A stretch of 64,000 nucleotides of DNA from Antedon mediterranea (lineage: Eukaryota; Echinodermata; Crinoidea; Comatulida; Antedonidae). Numbering within the stretch: position 1 is the stretch's first letter; each line of letters opens with the position of its first letter. The stretch lies in contig NC_092678.1 in the NCBI RefSeq assembly GCF_964355755.1, positions 15,906,922 through 15,970,921 on the forward strand. Direction: 5' to 3'. The position numbers and the translations under genes are program-made. Positions 46,832-58,733 of this stretch are shown one piece after another. Below the pieces are notes generated by a model. That model was not told the DNA's origin, searched no databases, and saw only the letters and a list, made by a program, of their open reading frames with translations.

Positions 46832-49486
46832 CACTGTAAAAATAGTTTCTAGATCTTAAACACGTTTATCTTTTAAACACGAGTTACATGTTTAGCGTAT
46901 TTAAACCTAAACGTGTTTATAGCTACCTCCATTGGTTTAGCAGTCAACATGTCACTATTATGTTCAGTCAACATGCTTAGGTATGTGCTTAGCGTTGCAG
47001 GCATATGATTTTACTGTGGCGGAAAAAAGCTCCACAAATGAACCCCACACATGACAAATTAAACACGTTTAAAACCTAAACGAGTCTTTACACATTGCTC
47101 CACATGTTTAACCATCAACACGTCACTGATGTGTTGAGTTGGATACAGACTACATGTTTACAATGTATTTAGAACCTGATCAATCACGGCTGTTTCAGAG
47201 CGACATAAAGTAGTGAGCCCTTTATCGGTAAAAGTTAAATATTTTCAAAATTGAGGGCGCTATACAAACGCGGAAACGATTTGTTTTTATTTAGCGAAAA
47301 TAATTACATCATATTTAATCAACGAATCAGAAGCCTTTGGTTGTTGAAATCGGTGAGATTTCTGATGAATATTCATTAGGAATGTCCTGGTTGTTGTGGG
47401 GATCGATTTTGAGACACGAAGCTTGAATACTTTGGTCGTGGTGAGTAGTTGAAATAATGAGATATTTTAATAGTGTTTTTGTTGCTTTTTGTTATGATTA
47501 CGGCAAAAATTGCACCACGTGTCTGTTGAATTTAAAAAAAAACCAAAATAAACATTTTTGGGTACTTAAATAGTTGTTGAACCTCTAGAATTAAAATTGT
47601 TTTAACGGCAGATCTAGGCCCAGTTTACCACTCATTCAAAGTTTCATGGCTAAACCCACGTGTTTTACGTAGGTGGGTGGGCTTTAAACACACTAGAGCC
47701 TATACTCGGGGGACTGTTGTATCTAGTTACTATGGCCAGGATCTGTTAATTAAATAAGTTCAGGCTTTTGGTGTTCAAGAAAAATAAAAGATTTCTATTT
47801 ATAATAATATACAGGCCTAGAAGCGTACTTAACAATAATTAATACATTTATTGAGCCTATATGGTACGATACGAGGCCTATATAGGTACATACTATAGAG
47901 TAGCGCCATATATTATATAGACATCGACTCAAGACTTGGCCTATTTATGTCATGATTTATAGTCGACAAAGGCAAGGCAAAATCAATATTTTTTTTATTT
48001 TTGCATCACGCATGTTGACCCCTTGTATGCATATTCCAGCACCATCACTGCTTGCGAATTATTTATTAGTTTCAATTGATTGCGTACAATTTTTTTTATA
48101 GGATGAAAACCTTTATTCCTTGGACGTGTGACTTCACTTCACCTTTCACGAATGATTGCAAACTCAAAATGGAACTGTTTTATCAACTGGTGTTCATGCT
48201 TCCAATTACTAATCCATTCATAGAAGAAAGTTCCAATGAAGTCAATAGTGACTGAAAATAGACACGAGACCGGACATATTTCGACTTTAGTCCATCGAAT
48301 TATGTAAATTTATCTAAGAAAAGATTTACGTTAAAATATAAATATTAATATTTTGAAGCTAATCTAGATTGTGATAACATTTTATAATTATTGTTGTAGG
48401 CCTATTGTTTTTTAGTTTTAACACAAAATATTAAATTATATTTTTATTAGACTAGAGTAAATATATTGTATAAAGTGATATATGTAATTTAAAATATACA
48501 ATCAACTGGATATTGAATCAATGTTTTTGTTTTTTCCAAGTCTATATCTACTTAGTATCATGCCTATCAGCCTAGGCCCATTATCTATATAAATATAGGG
48601 ACATACATAGTAGGTATACTGATACTGTACTTGATGCCTAAACAATAAATTAATTTCTATTATAAATAGGTCTAGCCATACATTTCCTAAAAAATATGGC
48701 ATGTTACAAATTGTAATAATAATGAAAATAAGTATAAGACCTACTTTTATGTTCAAAACACAATTTTTGTATGTAGGCCTAATTAACAAAATGTAGGCCT
48801 ACTTCACTACTATTACTAGCCTAGGTAGGCTACTGTGACCGTGTAAGTCCACCCACCAAGCCTATCAGACCTACACAGTAGGCCTAAGAATCACAAATTG
48901 ATTAAAATAGCCATTTTATATGCTTAATTTTAACATAGTTGCAGGTTTGCCGTTAAACTGGGATTTTGCAGGTTGATAACTAAATAGTTTAAGATTACTA
49001 TTTTCTTAACAAATCTCCGAAAAAAAATTCGACGGACGAACGAGAAGACGATAAATCTGACGAAATTTCTGTCGTAAATTGAGGGCGCTTTAAATATTAA
49101 TTTCGTCGATTGTTTTGTATTGCAAGGCCTTCAATAAAGTAGCGATATTTTTATCTACAAACACAAATTTCGTAATATGTTTATTATTTTATGTTCTTGA
49201 AAACTTAGTAAAACAAATAATATCAACAATATTAGACATTTTATTATTTATTTTAGAATTCCATGTATAAATATAAAAGCATTATTATGCATTAAGGAAG
49301 TAAACGAACTATGCAGCGTTGCTAAGTATCGGCGGTGCATGGAAACAATGAAAAAGTGTTCGAGAACACGCGGCTAGCGAATAAAAGGAAAAGCGCGTTG
49401 TAAACACTTAATGTCGCGCATTACATGCGTTGAAAAAGTAGAAAAAGTACAAAATACATCTAAATCTAAACACTATTTTTACAGTG
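46832..49486. mobile_element. 2.65-kb element with CACTGTAAAAATAGT terminal inverted repeats
   Basis: The left end reads CACTGTAAAAATAGT and the right end ACTATTTTTACAGTG, exact inverses over 15 bp with weaker matching inwards (TAGAT). TA flanks both sides, fitting a TA target duplication. No transposase ORF is seen. A copy of repeat X is nested inside (48130-48330). It may be a non-autonomous DNA transposon; the superfamily is uncertain. Confidence 0.5.
48130..48330 (-). repeat. Dispersed repeat X, copy 3 (diverged)
   Basis: The reverse complement contains CGATGGACTAAAGTCGAAAT, TGACTTCATTGGAAC, TTCTATGAATGGATTAG and GGAAGCATGAACACCAGTTG, in the same order as 1-190. Confidence 0.55.
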
Positions 49487-51426
49487 TAGATAATTACTAA
49501 TCAATATCATACTTCATATTTCCTAAATCACTGACAAATAAACAAATACCCATTGCTTTGTTCTTAGAAGTCAACCTTCGATCGTCCCAGCTTAATTAAG
49601 TATGGAAACACGCGCATGCGTATTAAGCTTTTACACAGATAGTTATCTGAATTCATGAGTTCGATTGTTGTTGCAGTTTCATCTATTAATTACCTTCAAT
49701 TTGTTTTTGCTTGAGTTAGACGAATCTTTTTTTTTTTTAGAGATGATGTTTACGTGAACCACCATCCAGACACGTTATCTACACAAACGAGGAATAACGA
49801 TCGAGTCAACACGGTTATTCCTAGGCCTACAGCAAAACGTGAATATTGCAACGAATCACGAAATATTGTATTTGTTAAAACTCATAAGACAGCCAGTACA
49901 ACGCTAGAATCGATTTTACAAAGATTTGGTTACACAAGAAATTTGCTATTTACACTTGGAAAACGTGGTCACGTGTTGCCGAGTACACACTTGTTCAATC
50001 GCAAAATGATACCGTCTCTTCCGCCAAACGTAAAGCTCTTCAATAAATCTCTAACCGGCTATAACCTACTCACTAATCACGTGAGATACAACCGGCAAGA
50101 AATGGATGCTGTCGTTCAAAATGCAAAGTATATTACGATTATTCGGGAACCTCCTGCGCACTTTTGAGTCTTGTTTTGGATATTTTGAAATGGCGAAACG
50201 GTTAAAATTAACAAACTTTAGTAACCCGATTGAAATGTTCATGAAAACACCAAGTAGGTTCTTGGCAAAGAAGTTCTATATGTGGCAGAGAGCCAAAAAT
50301 GGTCAATTGTATGACTTAGGCCTGGATCACGAAAATCACGGCGACTTCTTTACAGTCAAGTACAAAATCAAACAATTAGACTCGGAATTCGATTTAATGT
50401 TATTGTCTGAATACTTTGACGAATCATTGATATTACTGAAAAAGTTGATGTGTTAAAGTTTTGATGATATTTTGTATATTTCGAACGGAATACGAAGTCA
50501 TAGTCATCGTTACGTCATCAACGATCAACTGCGTACTCGAATACGTAAGTGGAGCAGCGCTGACGTCATGATGTACAACCATTTCAACAAAACATTGTGG
50601 AGGAAAGTTAAAGAATATGGAGAGACTTTTAATGCTGATCTTGCTGAATTTCGGCAATAAGAACACCAGGCTATACAGAAATGTATTGACGAACAGCGGA
50701 CGAATAAACGGGATAGAAGGGAGGAAAAGTTTGTTTTGAAAAGAAATATGACTGGTTCTGTTTTCTGTGAAAATTTACTAAGAGGCGATGTCCAGTAAAC
50801 CGGCTTGATTAGATGTTTTATGCAGAAACAAGGATTGCATCCGACGTCTGCTCCAGTCAAGGACAACGTGCCTAGAGAAAAGGCATCTCGAGGAACAAAA
50901 TCTAAAAAGTCTTTACCGAAAAACCAACAAGTTGTAAATAAAACAGAAACCAAATCAAAAGTGAATAAAGTGAATAAAAAATCTTAGAATTTGCAGATCA
51001 TATAAGCAGTTTCGGCATTTAATTTTCTAATAAGCATCAGGTGAACTCTCGCACATCTTCCGGTTTAAATGGACAACATGCATGAACTGTGCATGTAATT
51101 GAATACTTTGGTTAATTTAAACTGTTTACTATCGTTAATATGTGCTATTTTATACATGTTCTATTAGGGAAAACAAAACGATGCCCGGATGTCCAAAATC
51201 GATGAAAACTGAGGCTGTTTTATATTGCGTAATTTAAGATTATATGCAATTTAAACTGTGTTATCTTTATATTGATATTCTGAACGTTTACAGTTAAAGC
51301 AAAGAAAATACAGAAAGAAATATAGAATGACAAATCCTTGATTATACTTAAACAACAGAATGAAGGAGTTTTAAATAATCATCCATGGTAATAATATGCT
51401 TTCCCACAGAGCCAAATTATGGCTTA

Positions 51427-51766
51427 GGTTTGTCATGAGTAGGGCTAGCTCCACATACGTCAAGATTGTCATGGGGTAGGGCTAGCTCCACATACGTCAG
51501 ATTTGTCATGGGTTAGGACTAGCTTCACATACGTCAGGTTTGTCATGGGGTAGGGCTAGCTCCACATACGTCAGGTTTGTCATGGGGTAGGGCTAGCTCC
51601 GCATACGTCAGGATTGTCATGGGGTAGGGCTAGCTCTACATACGTCAGGTTTGTCATAGGGTAAGGCTAGCTCCACATACGTCAGGTTTGTCATGGGGTA
51701 AGGCTAGCTCCGCATATACGTCAGGTTTTTCATGGGGTAAGGCTAGTTCCGCATACGTCAGGATTT
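51427..51766. repeat. 37-bp minisatellite, 9 copies
   Basis: Each unit is of the form GTCATGGGGTAGGGCTAGCT followed by CCACATACGTCAGGTTT. The nine copies differ by a few bases (A/G in GGGTAAGG, CGCATA for CACATA), and one has a 2-bp insertion. It is more GC-rich than its surroundings and begins about 440 bp after the pseudogene. Confidence 0.95.
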
Positions 51767-51769
51767 ATA

Positions 51770-53220
51770 GATAAACTGTTTGTTTGTAATGCATGCTTGA
51801 TTTTTTAGGACACTGTACAAAAGTTTGAACACAAAAAAAATAAAATATTATAATTTCAGTTTATGTAATGGGACGTTTTGGTAATGTTTGTATTTAATTT
51901 ATAAAGTATACTATCCCGGTCGCTGTTATTGATTCTCAAATTTCTAATGCAAAAATCGCGGATTGCTCATTCTTCAGATAATGATATTCATTTGGTTACT
52001 GTGATTTAAGTTAGACAACTTGTAAAAATGTTATTCAATAGTTATTGTAGTTTTAATTTTATGAAATCCCAGTTGTATTTTCCTTCACTGTTAGATAATT
52101 TTCATTCCAATAATGTATATGTTTAAGTTAACGAATGGGCTCGGCCTTTTCTGTAAATCCCGGATGATACATAGAACGCCATAGTTAAGTATGGAACGCC
52201 ATATTTAAGTAAATAACAACCCTTTTAGAGAGTTATCTATAGAGACTAATAAAATATTTATACATTTGTTAAGTGTATTATTTCTACGGTAAAGTTTATA
52301 AGCTAAATTCGGTGTATTTTGATAACGGTCATGGTTAACTCCATTTTCTTAGCGTCTGGGCGGGCTAGACTAGTTTAGTGTTTGTACCGGGTACGGCACT
52401 TCTTCTTCACAAACGAGTCTGATTTAACTGTAACGTTGTACATGCATACCGGTACCCATTTCTGTCAACTGAGTTGGGAGGAGCAAGTTGGATACATATT
52501 CTTTCTCAAGAACCCGGCAACCTGATGACCGGATCGGAGCTTGGACCAAAAGTCATCTAACCATTGCGCCACAAAATACAGTGCAATGGTACAAATAATT
52601 GTATAAGGTTACAATAGAATAATTTATTTTTCACCGTTATTTGGGTATTATGAGTACCATTGAATGGACGAATATAAAACATTTGTGTTTATAAATCACC
52701 TACTTTTAACAAGAGGCCTAAACAATTCGATAAGGACAGTACTATACGTACTTTTGAATATGGAGTAGAGCAATCAACACACAGGGTGTGTTAACACAAC
52801 AATCAACTACAGAAAGATTTTGAACAGCCTTGTGTCGAGAACATTATTATAACGAAATTCAACAGTATAGCGATATTCAACGATGACATACAAAATTGTA
52901 CGATTGATGATGTAATTGTCTTGAAGTTGTTTGCATGAGACCGACAACTCTCCAATCAAATGAAAAGAATCTACTAGGTGTGTTTTAATAATATTAAACG
53001 ATATGATAAAGATACACTATCACTTATAACAAAGTTATCATTATTTCAAATATTGAGTCGGGCTGAAATCAAGATAATACGATATAAGGTTTTGTCAAAT
53101 TTCCAGATTTTCCACATTTCCCAACCACAACACTCGTTCATTCACGAGGTCACATTTATCCCTAATAACTAATAACTATTGTGTACATTATGCATTAATT
53201 TTAATGATATGCAAGAAAAG
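51770..53220. other. Intergenic stretch with a possible tRNA-derived remnant
   Basis: No gene is seen. At about 52480-52575 the minus strand reads GTGGCGCAATGGTTAGATGA, resembling a tRNA D-arm/box A, but no complete fold follows. Confidence 0.3.
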
Positions 53221-53224
53221 TTAC

Positions 53225-53320
53225 CACCGGAACGAGCAGAAAACTTGGTTACTTCATTATTTTAATCATTACAAATTTGTTTCGTATGACCAGCATGTAG
53301 CTGGCCGCACTCTTCAGGTG
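53225..53320 (-). repeat. Copy of the GGCCAGCTACATGCTGGTC block
   Basis: This is the reverse complement of 25205-25290 with few differences, including the hairpin and the AACAAATTTGTA and ACCAAGTTTTCTGCT words. Confidence 0.75.
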
Positions 53321-53536
53321 AAATAAAAAACATATTTGACACAGTTATATCACAGGGCTTAATTGAAGTGAGTTATCAGGAAGTCGAATACAATAGCCTA
53401 TTGTTTCAATTAGATAAATTATTTGGATCTGCAATTTTAGTAAGAACTTTTTCTTATGTCTGCAAGTAGAAATTAACTCGTTCTTACGGTTCAATGAGCA
53501 TAGCTCTGGTTGACATATAATAAAATACTTTTCATA

Positions 53537-54976
53537 TCTATATATAAATTTACGTAAGGGCAAAATTCGGTAAATCGCGCGTTATTTCTAGAATGTTTAC
53601 TCGATGGAATATAAAGTTGGTTAGAATCTCGGTACTGATTTTAACCACCTTATGTAACCCTGTTTACTAATTAAATTGAGTTAGATAATTAGTTATTGAC
53701 AATTAAAACGAATTTAGGTTCAACGATTTGCCCCAAATAGGGGTGTTTTTCGATCGTGGTATACACTGTCTAATGGATGTCCGTCTTGAAAAATACCCAC
53801 AGACAATAATACGAGGATGCTTCGCATTTTCCTATCTCCTCCTACGATAAATGTTTTTAATGGCTGAAAACCGGTTGAACAGCTCGAGTACAGCATCATA
53901 ATGTTGAAGACAGGCCGCTTTTCTTTAAAAAATACTATTTTGATAGATTTAATATACGTTTATACAAATGTATTGATTTGCGATGAATGGAACATTCCAA
54001 TCTCTGTTCCACAAGTGTCTATTCCCTCAGGCGTCGTAAAGGAAAGTACTGTATACTCATAATAGAAATTTGATCCATTTTTTTTCTCAATCTGTGCTGC
54101 AGAGGTTGGATATAATTTTTTTAAACGGATAATGAGCTAGCGTTTTCAGTCGCAGTATATTATGTAAAAATCTTTATTATTGCATTTAAACTACCCACAT
54201 CATCACCCTTCCCTCACTGGCATGAGTAGCGTTGTAAAGCCAGTACAGGATAGGCCTCGGTGCATCACATCCCCTAAACGCAGAACAACTTTGGTGGGTA
54301 GGGTAAGAACCAACTTAAGTATGAATTGGCTCTAAGAAACAATTGAAAACCATTAGGCCTACTAATTAAGTTGAGTTAGATAATTTAATATTTATTGACG
54401 ATTAAATCGAATTTATGATTTTCCTCGAATAGAGGTGGTTTTCACAAATTGTTTTACATTATATAAACATACACGTCGTAGTGATGTGTCGTTACATGTA
54501 CTGTACTATTCCAATCGACTAGGACGGTGATAGTTTCAACAAAGTATTACATAGCAATGTTTTACTGTGTTTAGTGGTATATTATTTGTAAAACATGAAA
54601 AAAAAATAATATTTCGTTACTAAATGGATAAAGAATATATTTAATATATTTAAAAATTGTTCCTCTTTGCACCCATCCTCTTCGCCATTCCTCACCCCTA
54701 ATGTTACATACAAAACACAAATTAAGTTTGTTTAAATTTGACTTAAACAATTGGTCTCATTTTGTGACAAGTTTCTCTTTCGGAAGTAATTCTCAGGGTG
54801 CTAATTTTAGTTGAGTACATAAATCATTGTCTATTTATTCGTTCCTGTAAACGATATGTATTATTGTACGTACATTTGAAATCGCCAGTTTTTTAACGCT
54901 GAAATTATTATGTATTCGAGAACCATCTGTGGGCACGATCTAGATGGTACGCGAGCGAAGCGAGCCTACCATCTAG
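53537..54976 (+). mobile_element. Non-autonomous Helitron-like element, copy 3 (1440 bp)
   Basis: It starts TCTATATATAAATTTACG after A (53536) and ends CCATCTAG before T (54977). It is closely similar to 6626-8094 along its length. The terminal hairpin has one arm change (AGCCTACC for AGCGTACC). No coding capacity. Confidence 0.82.
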
Positions 54977-55164
54977 TATACATAAATTACATCTTTTGTT
55001 AATATATGAGTAAGGTTTGCATTTCTTTATAATTTTCAATTAAATTGAGTAATTTGTTTTAGAGTCTTTAAGTGTCCATATATGTTTACTGAGTTCCGTT
55101 GCGTTTAACTGAACTAACTGAAAACCAGTTTAAAACCAGATACAGAAAACATACGTCTTCATTC

Positions 55165-55320
55165 CGGAACGAAAAACTAAGAAACACAACACAAGGAAGT
55201 AAACACAACGTAAACGAGTTAACCAATCACACACGACAGTTGGATTAATACATCGCTTGTGATTGGGCGCTAACGTTTGCGCTCTGTGCATTGCGTCTCT
55301 CTAGTTGAACCAATCGTTAG
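55165..55320. repeat. Foldback element A, copy 2
   Basis: AACCAATCACACACGACAGT and CGCTTGTGATTGGGCG are the inner arms, with GCATTGCGTCTCTCTAG at the right edge, as in 1905-2030. Confidence 0.5.
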
Positions 55321-55324
55321 TAAT

Positions 55325-56230
55325 ATACCAAATATGCAGTAATACTTTTTTTCACCAGACTATACATTGATACGGTACTCATAATCAATAAAAAACATGA
55401 TAAAGTTAACAAAATTACAGACCGGAGTTGATGTAATTATATTTTTCTGTTGAGGGCCCCGTTGTGTACAGAAAACCCCTAGGCCTATATGAACAAATAA
55501 AGTCCATTACTCCCATGACGCTATAATATAATTGGATAGGTTCACCAACCCTATTGAAATTATATTATTACATTAAATAAAATAAAAACTAATATGGTAT
55601 ATGTATAACAATGAAGTTCACAAAAAATGATATGAAGTATATGAAATAAGTATTTAACTTTTTAAAGTTCTTTTTCTGTTTTTTTTTTCTAAGGAAATAA
55701 TTAGATGAGAATAAACGCGGTCACTTATAGTCGACCTACCACAATGTACACAGCAAGGAAAAAATAATATCAAACCAACTTGATATCATACCGTTTGGCT
55801 ATGCATCATAATCCGATATATTGTGGTACCAACAAAGTTAAACTAACGATAGAGGCCATGGGTCAATTATCATTAAATTCTTGTATAAATTTCCACTATG
55901 ATAATATATATCTTATCAGCCAAACAAATCTTTAACCATGTTTCTGTTCATGTTAACACATTCGTTATATGCCTACAGTATTATCAATTAACACTTATTT
56001 ATCGCACATTTCTATGAAAAGCACATAATCAGCTACTGTCACAACATTGGTTGAATTAAAAAGTCTTTATTTACGGATACATTATAGTTAACCGGCAAAT
56101 TGCAACTGAAAACGAGCGGTCAACAAATGTCTTCGCATAACATCCGTTGCTCTGCAAAACCGACTCTCTAGAAAAAGAAGCCTAAACTATCTTAAAAAGA
56201 AGTCAGATAATCATAGGGGGATTTTTCCAA
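55325..56230. other. Intergenic stretch, no gene seen
   Basis: AT-rich sequence with stops in all frames and no recognised repeat. Confidence 0.4.
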
Positions 56231-56239
56231 TGGGCTTCC

Positions 56240-56360
56240 TTTCGAGATTACTTTTTCAAACTAAGGAGAGGCTTCTTTTTAATGTGTTCTTTTTTTCGAA
56301 GTGGGATTATTTACGAGGTCGGCTTCTTTTTTTAGAAATTCGTTTTCTTTCATATAAAGG
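56240..56360. repeat. GGCTTCTTTT-type repeat cluster (first)
   Basis: Words of the form GGGCTTCCTTTCGAGATTAC, TTTTTCAAACTAAGGAG and GGCTTCTTTTT recur here, at 57560-57650 and at 57895-58045. They bracket the 109-bp satellite. Confidence 0.6.
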
Positions 56361-56439
56361 AATTTCATCAGTGAGGATCAATATGTTAAACAAATAGTAT
56401 TTCTTTTATATGGCCTATGAAATATTCAAATTAATATCT

Positions 56440-57540
56440 TTATATTTATAATAATTACTGAAAAGCGAACATTAATTATAATAATAATCATTATTTATCT
56501 ATAAAATCATACATAAAACTAACAAAACTACATAGATAAATGTATAGATTATATTAATGAAATAAGTCAACATCAATTGAAATAAATACTACGTTTTTTC
56601 TACCAAATCTTACATAAAACTAATACAATCCACCAAACAACATCGATAAATGTATAGGTTATATTAATAAAATAAGCCAACATCAAATGAAATAAATACT
56701 ACATTTTATCTACCAAATCTTACATAAAACTAATACAATCCAACAAACTACATCGATAAATGTATAGGTTATATTAATAAAATAAGCCACAATCAATTGA
56801 AATAAATACTACATTTTATCTACCAAATCTTACATAAAACTTATACAATCCACCAAACAACATCGATAAAAGTATAGGTTATATTAATGAAATAAGTCAA
56901 CATCAATTGAAATAAATACTACATTTTATCTACCAAATCTTTCATAAAACGAATACAATCCACCAAACTACATCGATAAATGTATAGGTTATATGAAATA
57001 AGCCAACATCAATTGAAAGTAATACTACATTTTATCTACCAAATCTTACATAAAACTAATACAATCCACCAAACTACATCGATAAATGAATATGTTATAT
57101 TAATGAAATAAGCCAACATCAATTGAAATACTACATTGTATCTACTAAATCTTACTTAACACTAATACAATCCACCAAACTACATCGATAAATGTATAGG
57201 TTAAATTAATGAAATAAGCCAACATCAATTGAAATAAATTCTACATTTTATCTACCAAATCTTACATAAAACTAATACAATCCACCAAACTACATCGATA
57301 AATGAATATGTTATATTAATGAAATAAGCCAACATCAATTGAAAAAAATACTACATTTTATCTACCAAATCTTATATAAAACATATCTTACATAAAACAA
57401 TACATTCCACCTTCTGTACATCGATAAATGTAAATGTTATATTAAAGAAAAAGCCAACATATACACTGAAATAAAACAACATTTTATCTACCAAATTGAC
57501 AAAACTACACTGTACATCGATAAGTGACTATACCGTAAAA
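56440..57540. repeat. 109-bp satellite, ~9 copies
   Basis: Units contain TCTACCAAATCTTACATAAA, ACTAATACAATCCACCAAAC, TACATCGATAAATGTATAGG and AAGCCAACATCAATTGAAAT. Unit starts by the first word fall at about 56601, 56710, 56820, 56930, 57036, 57142, 57252 and 57362, so the period is 106-110 bp. Confidence 0.92.
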
Positions 57541-57544
57541 CTTT

Positions 57545-58235
57545 TAAATAAGGCCCGTGGGCATCTTCTTTTTTAGGGCTCTTAGCTGGGTGCCTCTTCG
57601 AGATGTACTTCTTGTCGAGATTACTTTTGAAAACTGAAGAACGGGGCTCAATGAATGCTGTCAATTGCTACACTGTACTACAATATTATTTTTAGACATT
57701 TCCTGCCAATTTTATATTTGCCAAGGGAGCAGACAAGAAGAAGATACAATCAAAGTACCACTTCATCAGATAATTTTAATTATTAAAAGGATTGTAAGGT
57801 CATTAATACATTTATATGATAACACGATCATGCATTTCTATTCCTTTTACATAAATGCAGTATATCTTTAAAAAAAAACCCTGATGCGCTTGATTTTGAG
57901 ATGGGAATTTTTTTGAGATCACTTATGCAAACCACAAAAGGTGCTTCTTTTTGAGATGGGCTTCTTTTCGATATTATTTTTTCAAACTAAGGAGCGGCTT
58001 CTTTAAGAATTGGGCATCTTTTTGAGGTGGGCTTCTTTTCGAGTTCGACATTGTTTTAATATATTTTACGGTATGTCATCAAAACGGACATAGTAGCCCA
58101 CATCAGCAATTCGTTTTTTCTAAAGGAAAAATACAATCATATCGCTCCACTTCATCCGTATTAGGGACCGGGGTGCTAAACAAATATTATTTGTTTGATA
58201 TAGGCCTAACATTCGAAATGTTCACATTAATAATT
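57545..58235. repeat. Spacer with GGCTTCTTTT-type clusters between satellite blocks
   Basis: Two clusters (57560-57650 and 57895-58045) repeat the motifs of 56240-56360. The part between them has no recognised feature. Confidence 0.5.
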
Positions 58236-58239
58236 TTAT

Positions 58240-58590
58240 CTTAATGATTAGTGAAAAGCCAACATTAATTTTAATGATAAAAATACAGTAAACACTTTAT
58301 CTACCAAACCTTACATAAATTCACAAAATCCACCAAACTATATCGGTAAATGTATATGTTATAATTAATGAAAAAAACAACATCAATTGAAATAAAAACT
58401 AAATGTTATATACTAAATCTTACATAAATTGAATACAATCCACCAAATGACATCGATAAATGAATATATATTAATGTAAAAGCCAACATCAATAATTGAA
58501 ATAAAAACTAGACCTACATTTTATCTACCAAATCTTACATAAAACTAATACAATCCACTAAACTACAGCGATAAATGTATATCTAATGTA
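58240..58590. repeat. 109-bp satellite, second block (~3 copies)
   Basis: The same words as in 56440-57540 recur (TCTACCAAACCTTACATAAA, ATCCACCAAACTATATCGGT and later units), more diverged. It ends about 150 bp from the receptor stop codon on the opposite strand. Confidence 0.85.
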
Positions 58591-58733
58591 CTTTTTTACG
58601 TCTTTTATGGGATCGTCCCACTTTTATTTAATTTTCAATAAACACGTTCTCTATAAATTGTTTTGTAGTACAAAACATATTTTATAGCTTCGGACGAAAC
58701 ACTTTTTGTGTGTAACTCAGTGGGAACTTGGGC

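Larger units (their letters stand above)
46618..50987 (+). pseudogene. Second GAL3ST-like sulfotransferase gene, disrupted
   Basis: Exon 1 (46618-46787) encodes MARGVLVHRSKDTIFTTLLF and more of a type II anchor. Exon 2 (49741-50987) joins in phase 2 and carries the PAPS loop FVKTHKTASTT and YITIIREP. The frame breaks at about 50155 and resumes as TFESCFGYFEMAKRLKL. In-frame stops follow: TAA at 50454-50456 (MC*SF, where the intact paralog has MCWSF), TAA after EFRQ at about 50660, and TAA in DVQ*T (paralog VEYT). A lysine-rich tail ends VNKVNKKS. Four lesions make it a pseudogene of the same family as 39895-42179. The intron is lengthened by a 2.65-kb element with terminal inverted repeats. 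Confidence 0.88.

Noticed and set aside
50525-50953. 142-residue minus-strand ORF
   Set aside because: It is the antisense shadow of the sulfotransferase pseudogene exon; 41763-42011 is the equivalent shadow in the intact copy.
51427-57540. CRISPR-like arrays (37-bp and 109-bp repeats)
   Set aside because: The repeats are contiguous with no unique spacers, and the DNA is clearly eukaryotic; they are a minisatellite and a satellite.
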